Positions 24,875 through 33,418 of a stretch of 64,000 nt of DNA are shown piece by piece (position 1 is the first letter of the stretch; every line of letters starts with the position of its first letter). The stretch covers positions 124,001 to 188,000 of the forward strand of contig NZ_ANNV01000175.1 of the NCBI RefSeq assembly GCF_000346755.1. Direction: 5' to 3'. Position numbers and translations under genes: made by a program. Below the pieces are notes generated by a model, which saw only the letters and a list, made by a program, of their open reading frames with translations, was not told where the DNA came from and did no database searches. Origin of the DNA: Pseudomonas sp. CBZ-4. GTDB taxonomy: Bacteria > Pseudomonadota > Gammaproteobacteria > Pseudomonadales > Pseudomonadaceae.

Positions 24875-25678
24875 ATGACTGCAATCGCACCGGACATTGT
24901 TTCCCTGACACCCCACACCCTGCCCGGCGCCCTTGAAATCAAAGGGTTGAGCAAGGACTACAGCCTCAAGGGCCAGCGCCTGCCCGTGCTCGACGGCATC
25001 GACCTCAAAGTCGCCCCCGGCGAGTTCGTCAGCATCGTCGGCCCCAGCGGCTGCGGCAAATCCACCTTGCTGCGGCTGATCCTCGGCCTGGACAACGACT
25101 ACCGCGGCCAGATCCTCCTCGACGGCCAACCCGTCACCGGCACCAGCCTCGACCGTGGCATCGTGTTCCAGGACCATCGTCTGTTCCCGTGGATGACCGT
25201 CAGCCAGAACATCGCCCTGGCCCTGAAAAACCACCGCCTGAGCGCCAAGACCAAGCAGCAGTTGGTGGACGAACACATCGCCAAGGTCAACCTCGAAGGC
25301 TTTGCCGACGCCTACCCGCACCAACTCTCCGGCGGCATGGCCCAACGCGCCGCCATCGCCCGCGCGTTGATCAACACGCCAAAAGTGCTGCTGCTCGACG
25401 AACCCCTGGGCGCCCTGGACGCCCTCACCCGGGTGTACCTGCAACAGGAACTGCAACGCATCTGGGTCAAGCAGCGGTGCACGGTGATCATGGTCACCCA
25501 TGACATCGAAGAAGCGCTGTACCTGGGGGATCGGGTGATTGTGATGCAGGCGCATCCGGGCAGGATTCGGCGGGAGATTGCGGTGGGGTTGCCCCATCCG
25601 AGGGATCATCTGTCGCCAGAGTTGCATGGGTTGAAGGCGCAGTTGCGCGCTGAGTTGCTAGGGGAACATCAGGCCTGA
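24875..25678 (+). CDS. ABC transporter ATP-binding protein (SsuB/TauB-like)
   Basis: The 267-residue protein is a complete ABC ATPase: Walker A GPSGCGKST at about 52-60, Q-loop FQDHRLFPWM, signature LSGGMAQR, Walker B VLLLDEPLGALDAL and the H-loop VTHDIEEALYLGD that is typical of the SsuB/TauB/NrtD class. It powers the two permeases just upstream. GGAAGG precedes ATG 24875. The matching secreted binding protein is not in this operon; the best candidate is the one at 28495-29565. Confidence 0.92.
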   Translation: MTAIAPDIVSLTPHTLPGALEIKGLSKDYSLKGQRLPVLDGIDLKVAPGEFVSIVGPSGCGKSTLLRLILGLDNDYRGQILLDGQPVTGTSLDRGIVFQDHRLFPWMTVSQNIALALKNHRLSAKTKQQLVDEHIAKVNLEGFADAYPHQLSGGMAQRAAIARALINTPKVLLLDEPLGALDALTRVYLQQELQRIWVKQRCTVIMVTHDIEEALYLGDRVIVMQAHPGRIRREIAVGLPHPRDHLSPELHGLKAQLRAELLGEHQA

Positions 25679-25706
25679 CACTGCCAACCCTGTGGAAACA
25701 GGCTTG

Positions 25707-25796
25707 TGTGGGAGCGGGCTTGCCCGCGATGGCGGACTGTCAGCCAATACCTCTGTTGACTGATCCACCGCTATCGCGGGCAAGCCCGCTCCCACA
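25707..25796. repeat. REP doublet (REPIN)
   Basis: Two inverted copies of the Pseudomonas REP sequence (TGTGGGAGCGGGCTTGCCCG and onward, 24 bp each at 25707-25730 and 25773-25796) are perfect reverse complements separated by 42 bp. They lie between the convergent ABC ATPase and activator genes, where the large hairpin could also act as a transcription barrier. Confidence 0.93.
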
Positions 25797-25813
25797 GGGG
25801 GGATGGTGTTGGG

Positions 25814-26881
25814 TCAGTCAACCTTGACCGGATACCCGCCAATCGGCGGCAACTCGCCGATCTTCTCCAGCCGCGCCCGCACAATATTGCGGCTGATCCC
25901 CAGCAACCGCCCCGTCTGCAACTGGTTGCCATGGCAGAACTGGTACGCCGTGCGAAACACCTGCTCCTCGATATGATCGAACAGGTTGTCCAGGTTCTTT
26001 TCGAACAGACTGATCAACGCCGACTCCAGGTCAGCGCCGGCCGCAGGCAGCGCCTGGATCTCCTGGCGCACCGCCGCACTCATTTCCACCAGATGCAAAT
26101 CCCCCGGCTGGATCAACTGCTGGCGGCACACCAGCAGCGCGTGATGAATGGCGTTTTCCAGCTCACGGATATTCCCCGGCCAGTTATGCGCCAACAGCTT
26201 GCGCTCGGCCTCGGGGCTCAGTTGCGCGCTGCTGTAGCCCAGGCGCCGGCAGTGTTCGGCGACAAAGAATTCGGTGAGCGGCAGGATATCTCCCGGGCGC
26301 TCGCGCAGCGGCGGCAGGCGGATGGTTGCCACGTGCAGGCGGTAAAACAGATCCTCGCGAAAATTGCCCGCGACCACCGCATCCGCGAGGTTGATATTGG
26401 TCGCTGCCACCAGCCGCACGTTGATCGGAATCGGCGTGCGCGAGCCCAGGCGCACCACTTCGCGCTCCTGCAACACCCGCAGCAATTTGACCTGCATGCC
26501 CAACGGCAAATCGCCGATTTCGTCGAGGAACAAAGTGCCGCCGTTGGCCGCTTCAAACCAACCGGCCTTGTTCTGCGTGGCGCCGGTGAAGGCGCCCTTC
26601 TCATGGCCGAACAGTTCGCTCTCGACCAGGGTTTCGGGGAACGCGCCGCAGTTCACCGCGACGAAGTTGGCCTGGCTGCGCCGGCTCAGGTTGTGGATCT
26701 GGCGCGCGACCAATTCCTTGCCGGTGCCGGTCTCGCCGATGATCAGCGCGTTGGCTTCACTGGGCGCCAGGCGCTCGATGCGGTTGAGCAGTTCCTGGGA
26801 ACGGGGGTCTTTGAAAACCAGTACGGTGGCCCGCACCGTTTTGCTCAGTTCACGGGCGTTGGGGTGGGTGAGCAATGACAT
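25814..26881 (-). CDS. sfnR: Sigma-54-dependent transcriptional activator (SfnR-like)
   Basis: The 355-residue protein is an enhancer-binding AAA+ activator: Walker A GETGTGKE at 49-56, the sigma-54 contact loop GAFTGA at 96-101, Walker [12 protein letters not shown], and a Fis-type helix-turn-helix near the end ([20 protein letters not shown]). It lacks a receiver or sensor domain, as in SfnR, the Pseudomonas activator of dimethyl-sulfone and sulfonate genes. Activity should then be set by its own expression, classically under CysB on sulfur limitation. AGGA is 7 nt before ATG 26881. Seven sigma-54 promoters and TGCTG-N3-CAGCA palindromes around it are its probable targets. The name is by family resemblance and context. 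Confidence 0.82.
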   Translation of the reverse strand: MSLLTHPNARELSKTVRATVLVFKDPRSQELLNRIERLAPSEANALIIGETGTGKELVARQIHNLSRRSQANFVAVNCGAFPETLVESELFGHEKGAFTGATQNKAGWFEAANGGTLFLDEIGDLPLGMQVKLLRVLQEREVVRLGSRTPIPINVRLVAATNINLADAVVAGNFREDLFYRLHVATIRLPPLRERPGDILPLTEFFVAEHCRRLGYSSAQLSPEAERKLLAHNWPGNIRELENAIHHALLVCRQQLIQPGDLHLVEMSAAVRQEIQALPAAGADLESALISLFEKNLDNLFDHIEEQVFRTAYQFCHGNQLQTGRLLGISRNIVRARLEKIGELPPIGGYPVKVD

Positions 26882-26993
26882 CTTACGGTCCTGTTTCCAA
26901 AGTACTTGGGCGCCATAGTGAACCAAGCCGCATAGATAAAATAATTATTAATTGGCATTTGAATATTCCAATAAAACATATGAGATTCACTGC

Positions 26994-27039
26994 TGCTGGA
27001 GCAGCAATCCATCAGCAACGAGGCGCTGCTGATTCAGCA
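26994..27039. promoter_or_regulatory. Two perfect activator-binding palindromes upstream of the M20-led operon
   Basis: TGCTG-GAG-CAGCA (26994-27006) and TGCTG-ATT-CAGCA (27027-27039) are both perfect, centred 33 bp apart, and end 53 bp before the sigma-54 promoter at 27092. They lie between the activator gene (minus) and its presumed target operon (plus), so they could also give autoregulation. Confidence 0.75.
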
Positions 27040-27091
27040 AAAGCCCCCTCGAAAACGCCGTAAAACCCCGGAAACAGTGGATAGGGGCGCC

Positions 27092-27107
27092 TGGCATGCA
27101 TTCTGCG
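27092..27107 (+). promoter_or_regulatory. Sigma-54 promoter of the M20/SBP/monooxygenase operon
   Basis: TGGCATGCATTCTGCG fits the -24/-12 spacing. Transcription would start near 27119, about 30 nt before the ATG at 27149. Confidence 0.78.
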
Positions 27108-27148
27108 TTGTCCCTCGGCATCTGTCGTTTGAACCCCGAGGCTTTTGC

Positions 27149-28498
27149 ATGAATTTGACCCGCCCCCTCCCCGCGCTGCTCGCCGCCTTGCTCGTCGCGC
27201 CCCTGGCCAGCGCCGTTGAAATCGACCCGCAACGGTTGAGCCAACTGGACCAGGACATCCAGCGCGCCACCCCGCAGTTGATCGAACTGCGCCATGCCAT
27301 CCACCAACATCCCGAGCTAGGCAACCGCGAATTCGAGACGGCCAAACGCGTCGCTCAGCGCTTGCGTGAACTGGGGCTGACGGTGCAGACCGAAGTGGCC
27401 CACACCGGCGTGGTGGCGATCCTGCGCGGCGGCAAGCCCGGCCCAGTGGTGGCGATCCGCTCCGAGCTGGACGCGCTGCCCGTCACCGAGCAAACCGGCC
27501 TGCCCTACGCCTCCACCGTCAGCGTGCCCTACAGCGGCAACGACTTCAGCCAGGCCGGCAAGACCGTCGGCGTGATGCACGCCTGCGGCCATGACGCGCA
27601 CATCGCGATTGTGCTGGGCGTGGCCGAGGTGCTGGCCAAGCACAAGGACAGCCTGCCCGGTACGGTGAAATTCATCTTCCAGCCCGCCGAGGAAGGCGTG
27701 CCGGTCGGCGAGAAAGGTGGCGCCCGCCTGATGATCGAACAAGGCGTGCTGGCCGAGCCGGCGCCGCAGGCGATTTTCGGCCTGCATGTGGGGCGTGGCG
27801 TGTCCGGTTCGCTGTCCATCAGCCGCGAGCGCACCACGGCAGCGGCCGACACCTTCGTCGCCACTGTGACCGGCGCGCAAACCCACGGCGCCTTCCCCTG
27901 GGCCGGCATCGACCCGATCCCCTTGGCCGCGCAGATCGTGCTCGGCTGGCAAACCATCCCGAGCCGGCAGATGGACCTGGTGGCGCTGCCGGCACCGGTG
28001 ATTTCCGTCGGGCGCATCGACGCCGGCGTGCGCAGTAACATCATCCCCGCGCAAGTGCGCCTGGAAGGCACCGTGCGCACCTTGAGCCAGGCCCAGCGCG
28101 ACGACGTGATCGAACGCCTGCGCCGCACCGCCAGCAAGATCGCCGAAAGTGCCGGCGCCAGCGCCAGCATCGACGTCACCCCGACGTACCCGGCGGGCTA
28201 CAACAACAGCGCGCTGGTGGATGCCTTGCTGCCCCAGCTCAAAGCCTCATCCAAGCTGCCGGTGGACATCGAATCCGGCGTCTACGCGGCGGACGACTTC
28301 GCCGAGTACTCGCGCAAGATCCCCGGCGTGTTCTTCGGCCTCGGGGTGACGCCCGATGGCATCGACCCGGCGCACACCTGGCCCAACCACTCACCCAAGT
28401 TCCTGGTGGACGACAACGCGCTGCCGGTGGGCGTGCGCGCGCTGTCCCGCGTGACCCTGGCCTATCTCGTCAACAATGGCTTTGGAGCACAACCATGA
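27149..28498 (+). CDS. Periplasmic M20-family amidohydrolase
   Basis: The 449-residue protein has a Sec signal peptide (about 1-23, ALLVAPLASA) and an M20 metallopeptidase/hippurate-hydrolase core. This includes HQHPELGNREFETAKRV, the metal motif MHACGHDAHIAIVLG, EEGVPVGEKGGARLM and a dimerisation domain with THGAFPWAGIDP. Such enzymes hydrolyse N-acyl amino acids or similar amides; a secreted form is less common than cytoplasmic ones. It leads a sigma-54 operon of organosulfur genes, and its stop overlaps the next ATG. It may release a transportable sulfur compound from an amide conjugate in the periplasm (inference). Confidence 0.85.
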   Translation: MNLTRPLPALLAALLVAPLASAVEIDPQRLSQLDQDIQRATPQLIELRHAIHQHPELGNREFETAKRVAQRLRELGLTVQTEVAHTGVVAILRGGKPGPVVAIRSELDALPVTEQTGLPYASTVSVPYSGNDFSQAGKTVGVMHACGHDAHIAIVLGVAEVLAKHKDSLPGTVKFIFQPAEEGVPVGEKGGARLMIEQGVLAEPAPQAIFGLHVGRGVSGSLSISRERTTAAADTFVATVTGAQTHGAFPWAGIDPIPLAAQIVLGWQTIPSRQMDLVALPAPVISVGRIDAGVRSNIIPAQVRLEGTVRTLSQAQRDDVIERLRRTASKIAESAGASASIDVTPTYPAGYNNSALVDALLPQLKASSKLPVDIESGVYAADDFAEYSRKIPGVFFGLGVTPDGIDPAHTWPNHSPKFLVDDNALPVGVRALSRVTLAYLVNNGFGAQP

Positions 28499-29565
28499 AG
28501 CTTGCCTGCAAACGCCTGATCGCCGCACTGGCCTTGATCCCCGCGCTCAGTGCCTTCGCTGCCGACACCCCGAGCAGCGTACGCATCGGCATCGTCTCGT
28601 TCACCCAGGGCGGCAAGCCGGTGTTTGGCGGCATTCCCGGGCGCGTGATTGAAGAAGGTTGGTTGGAACAGCAGCTGAAGCAACGCGGGGTTGCCCTGGA
28701 GTGGCAAGCCCTGCCCCACGCCAATGCCGGCCCGCAGATCAACGAAGGCTTCTCCAACAACGGCCTGGACTTTGCCGTGCGCGGCGACCTGCCGTCAGTG
28801 ATCGCCCTGGCCGGTGGCGTGCCCGGCAAACTGGTGGTGCCCGGCGGCAGCGGCAACAACATCTACCTGGTGGTACCCAAGGATTCGCCCGCGCAGTCCA
28901 TCGGCGACCTCAAGGGCAAGCGCCTGGCCCTGCACCGTGGGCGGCCGTGGGAGTTTCCGTTCAGCCAGTTCCTCGCCAGCCAGGGTTTGGCGCTGAAGGA
29001 CTTCAAGATCGCCAATATCAACCCGCAGGTCGGCGCGGCGGCGGTGTCGGCGGGCAAGGTCGATGCCGCCGTGCTGCTCAGCGAGGCCTATCTGCTCGAA
29101 GACAAGCAGGTCGGCCGGGTGCTCTGGTCCAGCAAGCAAGGCGATGCCGACTGGCGCCTGGCCTCGGACCTGTGGGGCACCGAACGTTTTGTCGACGACC
29201 AGCCGCAACTGACCCAACTGGTCGCCACGGCCTGGGTCAAGGCCAGCCAATGGTTGGCCGATGAGCACAACAGCGCCGAGTACTACCGCTTCTCCTCCCT
29301 GGCCGGCACCCCGCAAAGCGTGTTGCGCCGTGATGATCAGGGCGACCCGGTGCCGTGGGTGCAGCGCTGGGCACCGAAGACCGATGCGCAGTTGCTCAAG
29401 CACTTCGCCGCACTGTCCCAATACGCCCTCGACAACCAGTTGATCAGCAGCCAGCCCGACTTCAGCCAGGCCCTGGCCACCCGCTTCACCGACCAGGCGA
29501 TCCGCGACCTCGGCCTGATCGACCTGTGGCCCAACCTCAAGGCCCAGGTCGAACGCGCCCGCTAA
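28495..29565 (+). CDS. Periplasmic ABC substrate-binding protein (SsuA/TauA-like)
   Basis: The 356-residue precursor has a signal peptide (about 1-22, IPALSAFA) and the two-lobed SsuA/NMT1-type fold: LKGKRLALHRGRPWEFPFSQ near 130-150 and INPQVGAAAVSAGKVDAAVL near 170-190. It should deliver an organosulfur ligand to an ABC permease. No SsuC/SsuB genes follow in this operon, while the permease/ATPase operon at 23323-25678 lacks a binding protein, so the two probably form one importer. The ATG overlaps the M20 gene stop (ATGA). Confidence 0.82.
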   Translation: MKLACKRLIAALALIPALSAFAADTPSSVRIGIVSFTQGGKPVFGGIPGRVIEEGWLEQQLKQRGVALEWQALPHANAGPQINEGFSNNGLDFAVRGDLPSVIALAGGVPGKLVVPGGSGNNIYLVVPKDSPAQSIGDLKGKRLALHRGRPWEFPFSQFLASQGLALKDFKIANINPQVGAAAVSAGKVDAAVLLSEAYLLEDKQVGRVLWSSKQGDADWRLASDLWGTERFVDDQPQLTQLVATAWVKASQWLADEHNSAEYYRFSSLAGTPQSVLRRDDQGDPVPWVQRWAPKTDAQLLKHFAALSQYALDNQLISSQPDFSQALATRFTDQAIRDLGLIDLWPNLKAQVERAR

Positions 29566-29586
29566 CTTTTTCCAGGAGACTGCTTG

Positions 29587-30771
29587 ATGAGCATCGACTT
29601 TTTTACCCGCCTGCCCCTGCATGGCGAAACCCAATTCCTCCCAGGCGACCCGCGCAACCGCGGCGACTGGCAAGCCCCGGAAAACAACAGCGGCGCCGTC
29701 TCGGACTTCGCCGTCGGCGACCCGTTCACCTACATCGACTACCTCGGGCAGATCGCCCGTGCCGCCGAGATCAACCGCTTCAGCGGTGTGCTGATGGTCA
29801 ACGCGCCCAGCGGCGAAGAACCCTGGACCGTCTGCTCATTGCTGGCTCGGGAAACCCGCACGCTGAAATTCGTCAGTGCGTTCCAGCCGTTCCATTTCTC
29901 GCCGTTCGTGGCCGCGCAGATGGCCGCCACCTACCAGCGCGCCAGCGGCAACCGCCTCGTATGGAACATCATCAACGGCGGCTCCGAAGTGATGCAGCGC
30001 CAGGTTGGCGACGTCACCGGCCACGACGACCGATATGCGCGGGCCAGCGAGTTCATGGATGTGGTCAAGGGTTACTGGAACAACGAACAGTTCCACTACG
30101 CCGGGCGCTACTACAGCGCCGAAGGCGGCGGCCTGCGTGGCCCGCAGAAAAAAGCCGAGCTGCCGCTGATCTGCACCGCCGGCTCTTCCGAAGCCGCCCG
30201 CGAATTCGCCGCCAAACACGCCGATTACTACCTGATGCGTGCCGAGCGCCCGGAAGAAATCCGCGCGCTGATCGACGACGTGCGCCGCCGCGCCGTGGCC
30301 CATGGCAATGGCAACCTGCGCTTTGGCTTGTCCGTCGATGTGGTCACCCGCCCGACCGAGGAAGAGGCCCGTGCCGAGGCCCGGCGCTTTTTCGACGAAG
30401 GCGTGGCCAAGGGCGTGGTCCAGCAACTGGCGGCCCACGACGGCCTGCGCTCGGCGCGCAAGCTCGGTTTTGAACACGAATACGCGCAAAAACAAGCGCC
30501 CGGGTTCGATGACTTTTTCATCCACCCCACTGTGTGGTCCGGCTTCGGCTATATCGGCGTGCCGCCTGGCGTGGCGCTGGTGGGCAGCTACGCCCAGGTG
30601 ATCGAACGGATTCACGAATACAACGCGGTGGGCATCGAGCTGTTTTTCCTCGCCGGCTACCCGCACCTGGAAGAAAACTACCGCCTGGGCGAACACATCC
30701 TTCCGCACTTCCGCCACCTGCGCCAACCCGCAGCGCGGCAGCCGGCCCAACCCAACGAACAGGTGGCGTGA
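29587..30771 (+). CDS. LLM-class FMNH2-dependent monooxygenase (SsuD-like), copy 2
   Basis: The 394-residue protein is a luciferase-like monooxygenase closely related to copy 1 at 17285: both start FF-RLPL, have the inserted NRG block, FTYIDYLGQIARAAE, a WNIINGGSE motif and a C-terminal GYPHLEENYRLGEHILP. The substrate is probably a sulfonate or related C-S compound, attacked with reduced FMN supplied by a reductase not found in this window. AGGAG lies 8 nt before ATG 29587. The last codon overlaps the ATG of the next gene by one base, so the genes are translationally coupled. Confidence 0.88.
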   Translation: MSIDFFTRLPLHGETQFLPGDPRNRGDWQAPENNSGAVSDFAVGDPFTYIDYLGQIARAAEINRFSGVLMVNAPSGEEPWTVCSLLARETRTLKFVSAFQPFHFSPFVAAQMAATYQRASGNRLVWNIINGGSEVMQRQVGDVTGHDDRYARASEFMDVVKGYWNNEQFHYAGRYYSAEGGGLRGPQKKAELPLICTAGSSEAAREFAAKHADYYLMRAERPEEIRALIDDVRRRAVAHGNGNLRFGLSVDVVTRPTEEEARAEARRFFDEGVAKGVVQQLAAHDGLRSARKLGFEHEYAQKQAPGFDDFFIHPTVWSGFGYIGVPPGVALVGSYAQVIERIHEYNAVGIELFFLAGYPHLEENYRLGEHILPHFRHLRQPAARQPAQPNEQVA

Positions 30772-32354
30772 TGGACCCGACGTTTTTCAGCCGCCGGCGT
30801 TTTCTCGGCAACAGCCTGACCCTCGGTTCTGGCCTGGTACTCGGCAGCAGCCTGCTCAGTGCCTGTGGCGACGGCGCCGCACCGCAAGCCCTGGCCAACA
30901 ACGCACCGAGCGGCCCGCAGTACGGCGGGCGCCCGCGCCTGGGCGTGATCGACGGCAGCCGCAGTGGCAACCTCGACGCCCATAAACCGGTGGGCAGCGG
31001 CATCATTCGCGGCTTTGCGCTGTACAGCAAACTGTGGGAATGGGACGAAAACATGCTGCCGCGCCTGGCCCTCGCCGAAGAGGCCGAAGTCAGCTCCGAC
31101 GCACGCACCTGGACCCTGCGCCTGCACAAGGACCTGGAGTTCCACCACGGCAAGACCATCGACGCCGATGACCTGGTGTTCTCCATCCGCCGCCTCACCG
31201 ACCCACAACTGGCCTCGCCCTACGCGGCGCTGCTGCACTGGATCGACCGCGACAACCTGGAGAAACTCGACAACCGCACCCTGCGCGTACGCTTCAAGGA
31301 CGGCGCCGGCTTTGTGCCGTTGCCGGAAACCTGGGTCAACTTCGGCGGCATCGTGCCGGTGGACTATCACCCGGTGACCAACCCGGTGGGCGCCGGCCCC
31401 TACAAACTGAAGAGTTTCACCCCCGGCCAACGCTCGCTGTTCACCCGCTTCGAGAACTACTACAAGGCCGGCAAGCCCTACGCCGATGAATTGGAAATCA
31501 TCGACTTCAAGGACCAGACCTCACGCCTGGGCGCCCTGCAATCCGGGCAGATCGACCTGGCCAATGGCTTGGCCAACGAGCACCTGCGCCTGGTCGAGGC
31601 CAACCCGAAGTTGCAAGTGCTGACCTCGGTCACCGGCAACTGGCTGACCTTCGACATGAACCTCAGCCAGGCACCGTTCAACGACCCGCGCGTGCGCGAA
31701 GCCTTTCGCCTGATGGCCGACCGTGAAGAACTGGTGGCCCGCGCCCTCAACGGCCAGGGCCGCGTGGCCAACGATCTGTATGCGCCCAACGACCCGACCT
31801 TCGACCACAGCATCCCGCAACGCAGCTACAACCTGGAACGCGCCAAGGCCTTGCTGCGCGAAGCCGGCCAGGAGCATTTGAGCGTGGAACTGGTGGCCGA
31901 CCAGGACAGCGGCGGCGTCGGCTCGGCGCTGGTGTTCGCCGAACAGGCCAAGCGGGCCGGCGTGGACATCCGCGTGCGCCAGGTCGACAGCGCGACCTTC
32001 AACGGCCCGCAACTCACCGAGTGGCCGCTGAGTACCGGTGGCAGCATCGGCGCGCCGTTCCTCACCTGCGGGCTGCACTCCGACGCGCCGGTGTCGGTGG
32101 CCAACAAGACCCACTTCAGCGACCCGCGCTTCGACCAGCTGTTCCTCGAGGCGCTGGCCCAACCCGACCTGGAAAAACGCCGTGTGCTGGTGCACGAAGC
32201 CCAGCAGATCCAGCATGACAAAGGCGGCATGCTGATCTGGGGTTACGCCAACCTGCTCGACGGCATCGCCCAGCGCGTCGGCGGCGCCCAGGCGGAAAAA
32301 ACCCTGTTCCCGACCTGGCGCTTCGACAGCCTGTGGCTCAAGGAGCCGGCGTGA
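30771..32354 (+). CDS. ABC substrate-binding lipoprotein, peptide/nickel family 5 (Dpp-like), Tat signal
   Basis: The 527-residue protein begins with a twin-arginine type signal (SRRRFLGNSLTLGSG) ending in the lipobox LLSAC at about 26-30. This predicts a folded, Tat-exported lipoprotein, unusual for this family. The mature part matches family 5 solute-binding proteins: WDENMLPRLALAEEAEVSSD, WTLRLHKDLEFHHGKTIDAD, VGAGPYKLKSFTPG and VREAFRLMADREELV. It would capture a peptide-sized ligand for the DppB-like permease encoded next, which overlaps its stop. The second permease and the ATPase are in the opposing operon. Confidence 0.88.
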   Translation: MDPTFFSRRRFLGNSLTLGSGLVLGSSLLSACGDGAAPQALANNAPSGPQYGGRPRLGVIDGSRSGNLDAHKPVGSGIIRGFALYSKLWEWDENMLPRLALAEEAEVSSDARTWTLRLHKDLEFHHGKTIDADDLVFSIRRLTDPQLASPYAALLHWIDRDNLEKLDNRTLRVRFKDGAGFVPLPETWVNFGGIVPVDYHPVTNPVGAGPYKLKSFTPGQRSLFTRFENYYKAGKPYADELEIIDFKDQTSRLGALQSGQIDLANGLANEHLRLVEANPKLQVLTSVTGNWLTFDMNLSQAPFNDPRVREAFRLMADREELVARALNGQGRVANDLYAPNDPTFDHSIPQRSYNLERAKALLREAGQEHLSVELVADQDSGGVGSALVFAEQAKRAGVDIRVRQVDSATFNGPQLTEWPLSTGGSIGAPFLTCGLHSDAPVSVANKTHFSDPRFDQLFLEALAQPDLEKRRVLVHEAQQIQHDKGGMLIWGYANLLDGIAQRVGGAQAEKTLFPTWRFDSLWLKEPA

Positions 32355-33301
32355 GCGGGCTGGCACGGCGCCTGTTGTCCGCGCTGGGCAGCGTGCTGCT
32401 GATCAGCGTGCTGGTGTTCCTCGCCATCCGCCTGCTGCCGTCCGACCCGGCGCGGGTGATCCTCGGGCCGGGCGCGCCCGAGGCGTCGTTGCAGGTGCTG
32501 CGCGAACAGTTGGGCTTGCATTTGCCGCTGTGGCAGCAATACCTGCACTGGCTCGGCGCGGCGCTGCGCGGTGACCTGGGCCTGTCCCTGGACTCCCAGG
32601 TGGCCGTGACCCAACTGCTGGGCCAACGCTTCGCCAACTCCCTCGCGCTGCTCATCCCCGTGGCCCTGTGCAACCTGCTGCTGGCCGTGGGGCTGGGCAC
32701 GCTGCTGGCCCTGTACCGCGACCGCTGGATCGACCGCCTGACCCTGCCCCTGCTGGTGATGTTCAAATCATTGCCGGGGTTTGTGCTGGCGATCGGCTTG
32801 ATCATGCTGTTCGCCACCAGCCTGTTCACCTGGCTGCCGGCGGTGTCGCTGCTCGACCCGGAACACTCGGCGTTCACCCAGGGCCGCTATCTGGTCCTGC
32901 CCGTGGCCGCGCTTGTATTGGCGAGCGCGCCGTACCTGATCCGCCTGGTGCGGGGTGCGATGATCGAAGCGCTGCACAGCGACTACCTCGAAGCCGCCCG
33001 CCTGCGCGGCCTGCAACCCTGGCGGCTGGTGCTCGGGCATGCCTTGCCCAACGCCGTGCTGCCGCTGATCCAGGGGCTGGCGCTGACCCTCAGCGTGTTT
33101 TTCAGCAGCACCTTGCTGGTGGAGATGGCGTTTACGTATCCGGGGGTCGGCAGTTTGCTCAACGACGCGATTCGCCTGCGCGACGTGCCGGTGATTCAGG
33201 CCGGGGTGAGTGCGATTGCGGCGTTTGTGGTGGGGGTGAATCTGCTGGCGGATGGGCTGGCGAGGCTATGCGTGCCCAAACTGCGCACCCAACACCTCTG
33301 A
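32351..33301 (+). CDS. ABC transporter permease, DppB-like
   Basis: The 316-residue inner-membrane protein has six hydrophobic helices and the DppB/OppB pattern: ILVFLAIRLLPSDPARVILG, LREQLGLHLPLWQQYLHWLG, the cytoplasmic EAA loop with YLEAARLRGLQPWRLVLGHA and a C-terminal MAFTYPGVGSLLNDAI. The GTG at 32351 is chosen because AAGGAG precedes it and it overlaps the stop of the binding-protein gene (GTGA); an ATG-free upstream extension is unlikely. DppB needs a DppC partner, present at 34876-35721 on the other strand. Confidence 0.88.
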   Translation: MSGLARRLLSALGSVLLISVLVFLAIRLLPSDPARVILGPGAPEASLQVLREQLGLHLPLWQQYLHWLGAALRGDLGLSLDSQVAVTQLLGQRFANSLALLIPVALCNLLLAVGLGTLLALYRDRWIDRLTLPLLVMFKSLPGFVLAIGLIMLFATSLFTWLPAVSLLDPEHSAFTQGRYLVLPVAALVLASAPYLIRLVRGAMIEALHSDYLEAARLRGLQPWRLVLGHALPNAVLPLIQGLALTLSVFFSSTLLVEMAFTYPGVGSLLNDAIRLRDVPVIQAGVSAIAAFVVGVNLLADGLARLCVPKLRTQHL

Positions 33302-33318
33302 CTACATGGGATCAAATC

Positions 33319-33407
33319 TGTGGGAGCGGGCTTGCCCGCGATGGCGGTGGGTCAGTCAAGCATATTTCGGCTGACACACCGCAATCGCGGGCAAGCCCGC
33401 TCCCACA
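33319..33407. repeat. REP doublet (REPIN) between the two convergent operons
   Basis: The same 24-bp REP unit is present in inverted orientation at 33319-33342 and 33384-33407, perfect in both arms. It occupies almost all of the 117-nt gap between the stops of the DppB-like gene (plus) and the fused ATPase gene (minus), and may act as a bidirectional transcription stop. Confidence 0.93.
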
Positions 33408-33418
33408 GTTTTTTTGTG

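Noticed and set aside
26882-27148. Sigma-54 promoter for the activator gene itself
   Set aside because: No TGGC-N8-TGC element with correct spacing was found on the minus strand in this gap; a sigma-70 (possibly CysB-dependent) promoter is more likely.
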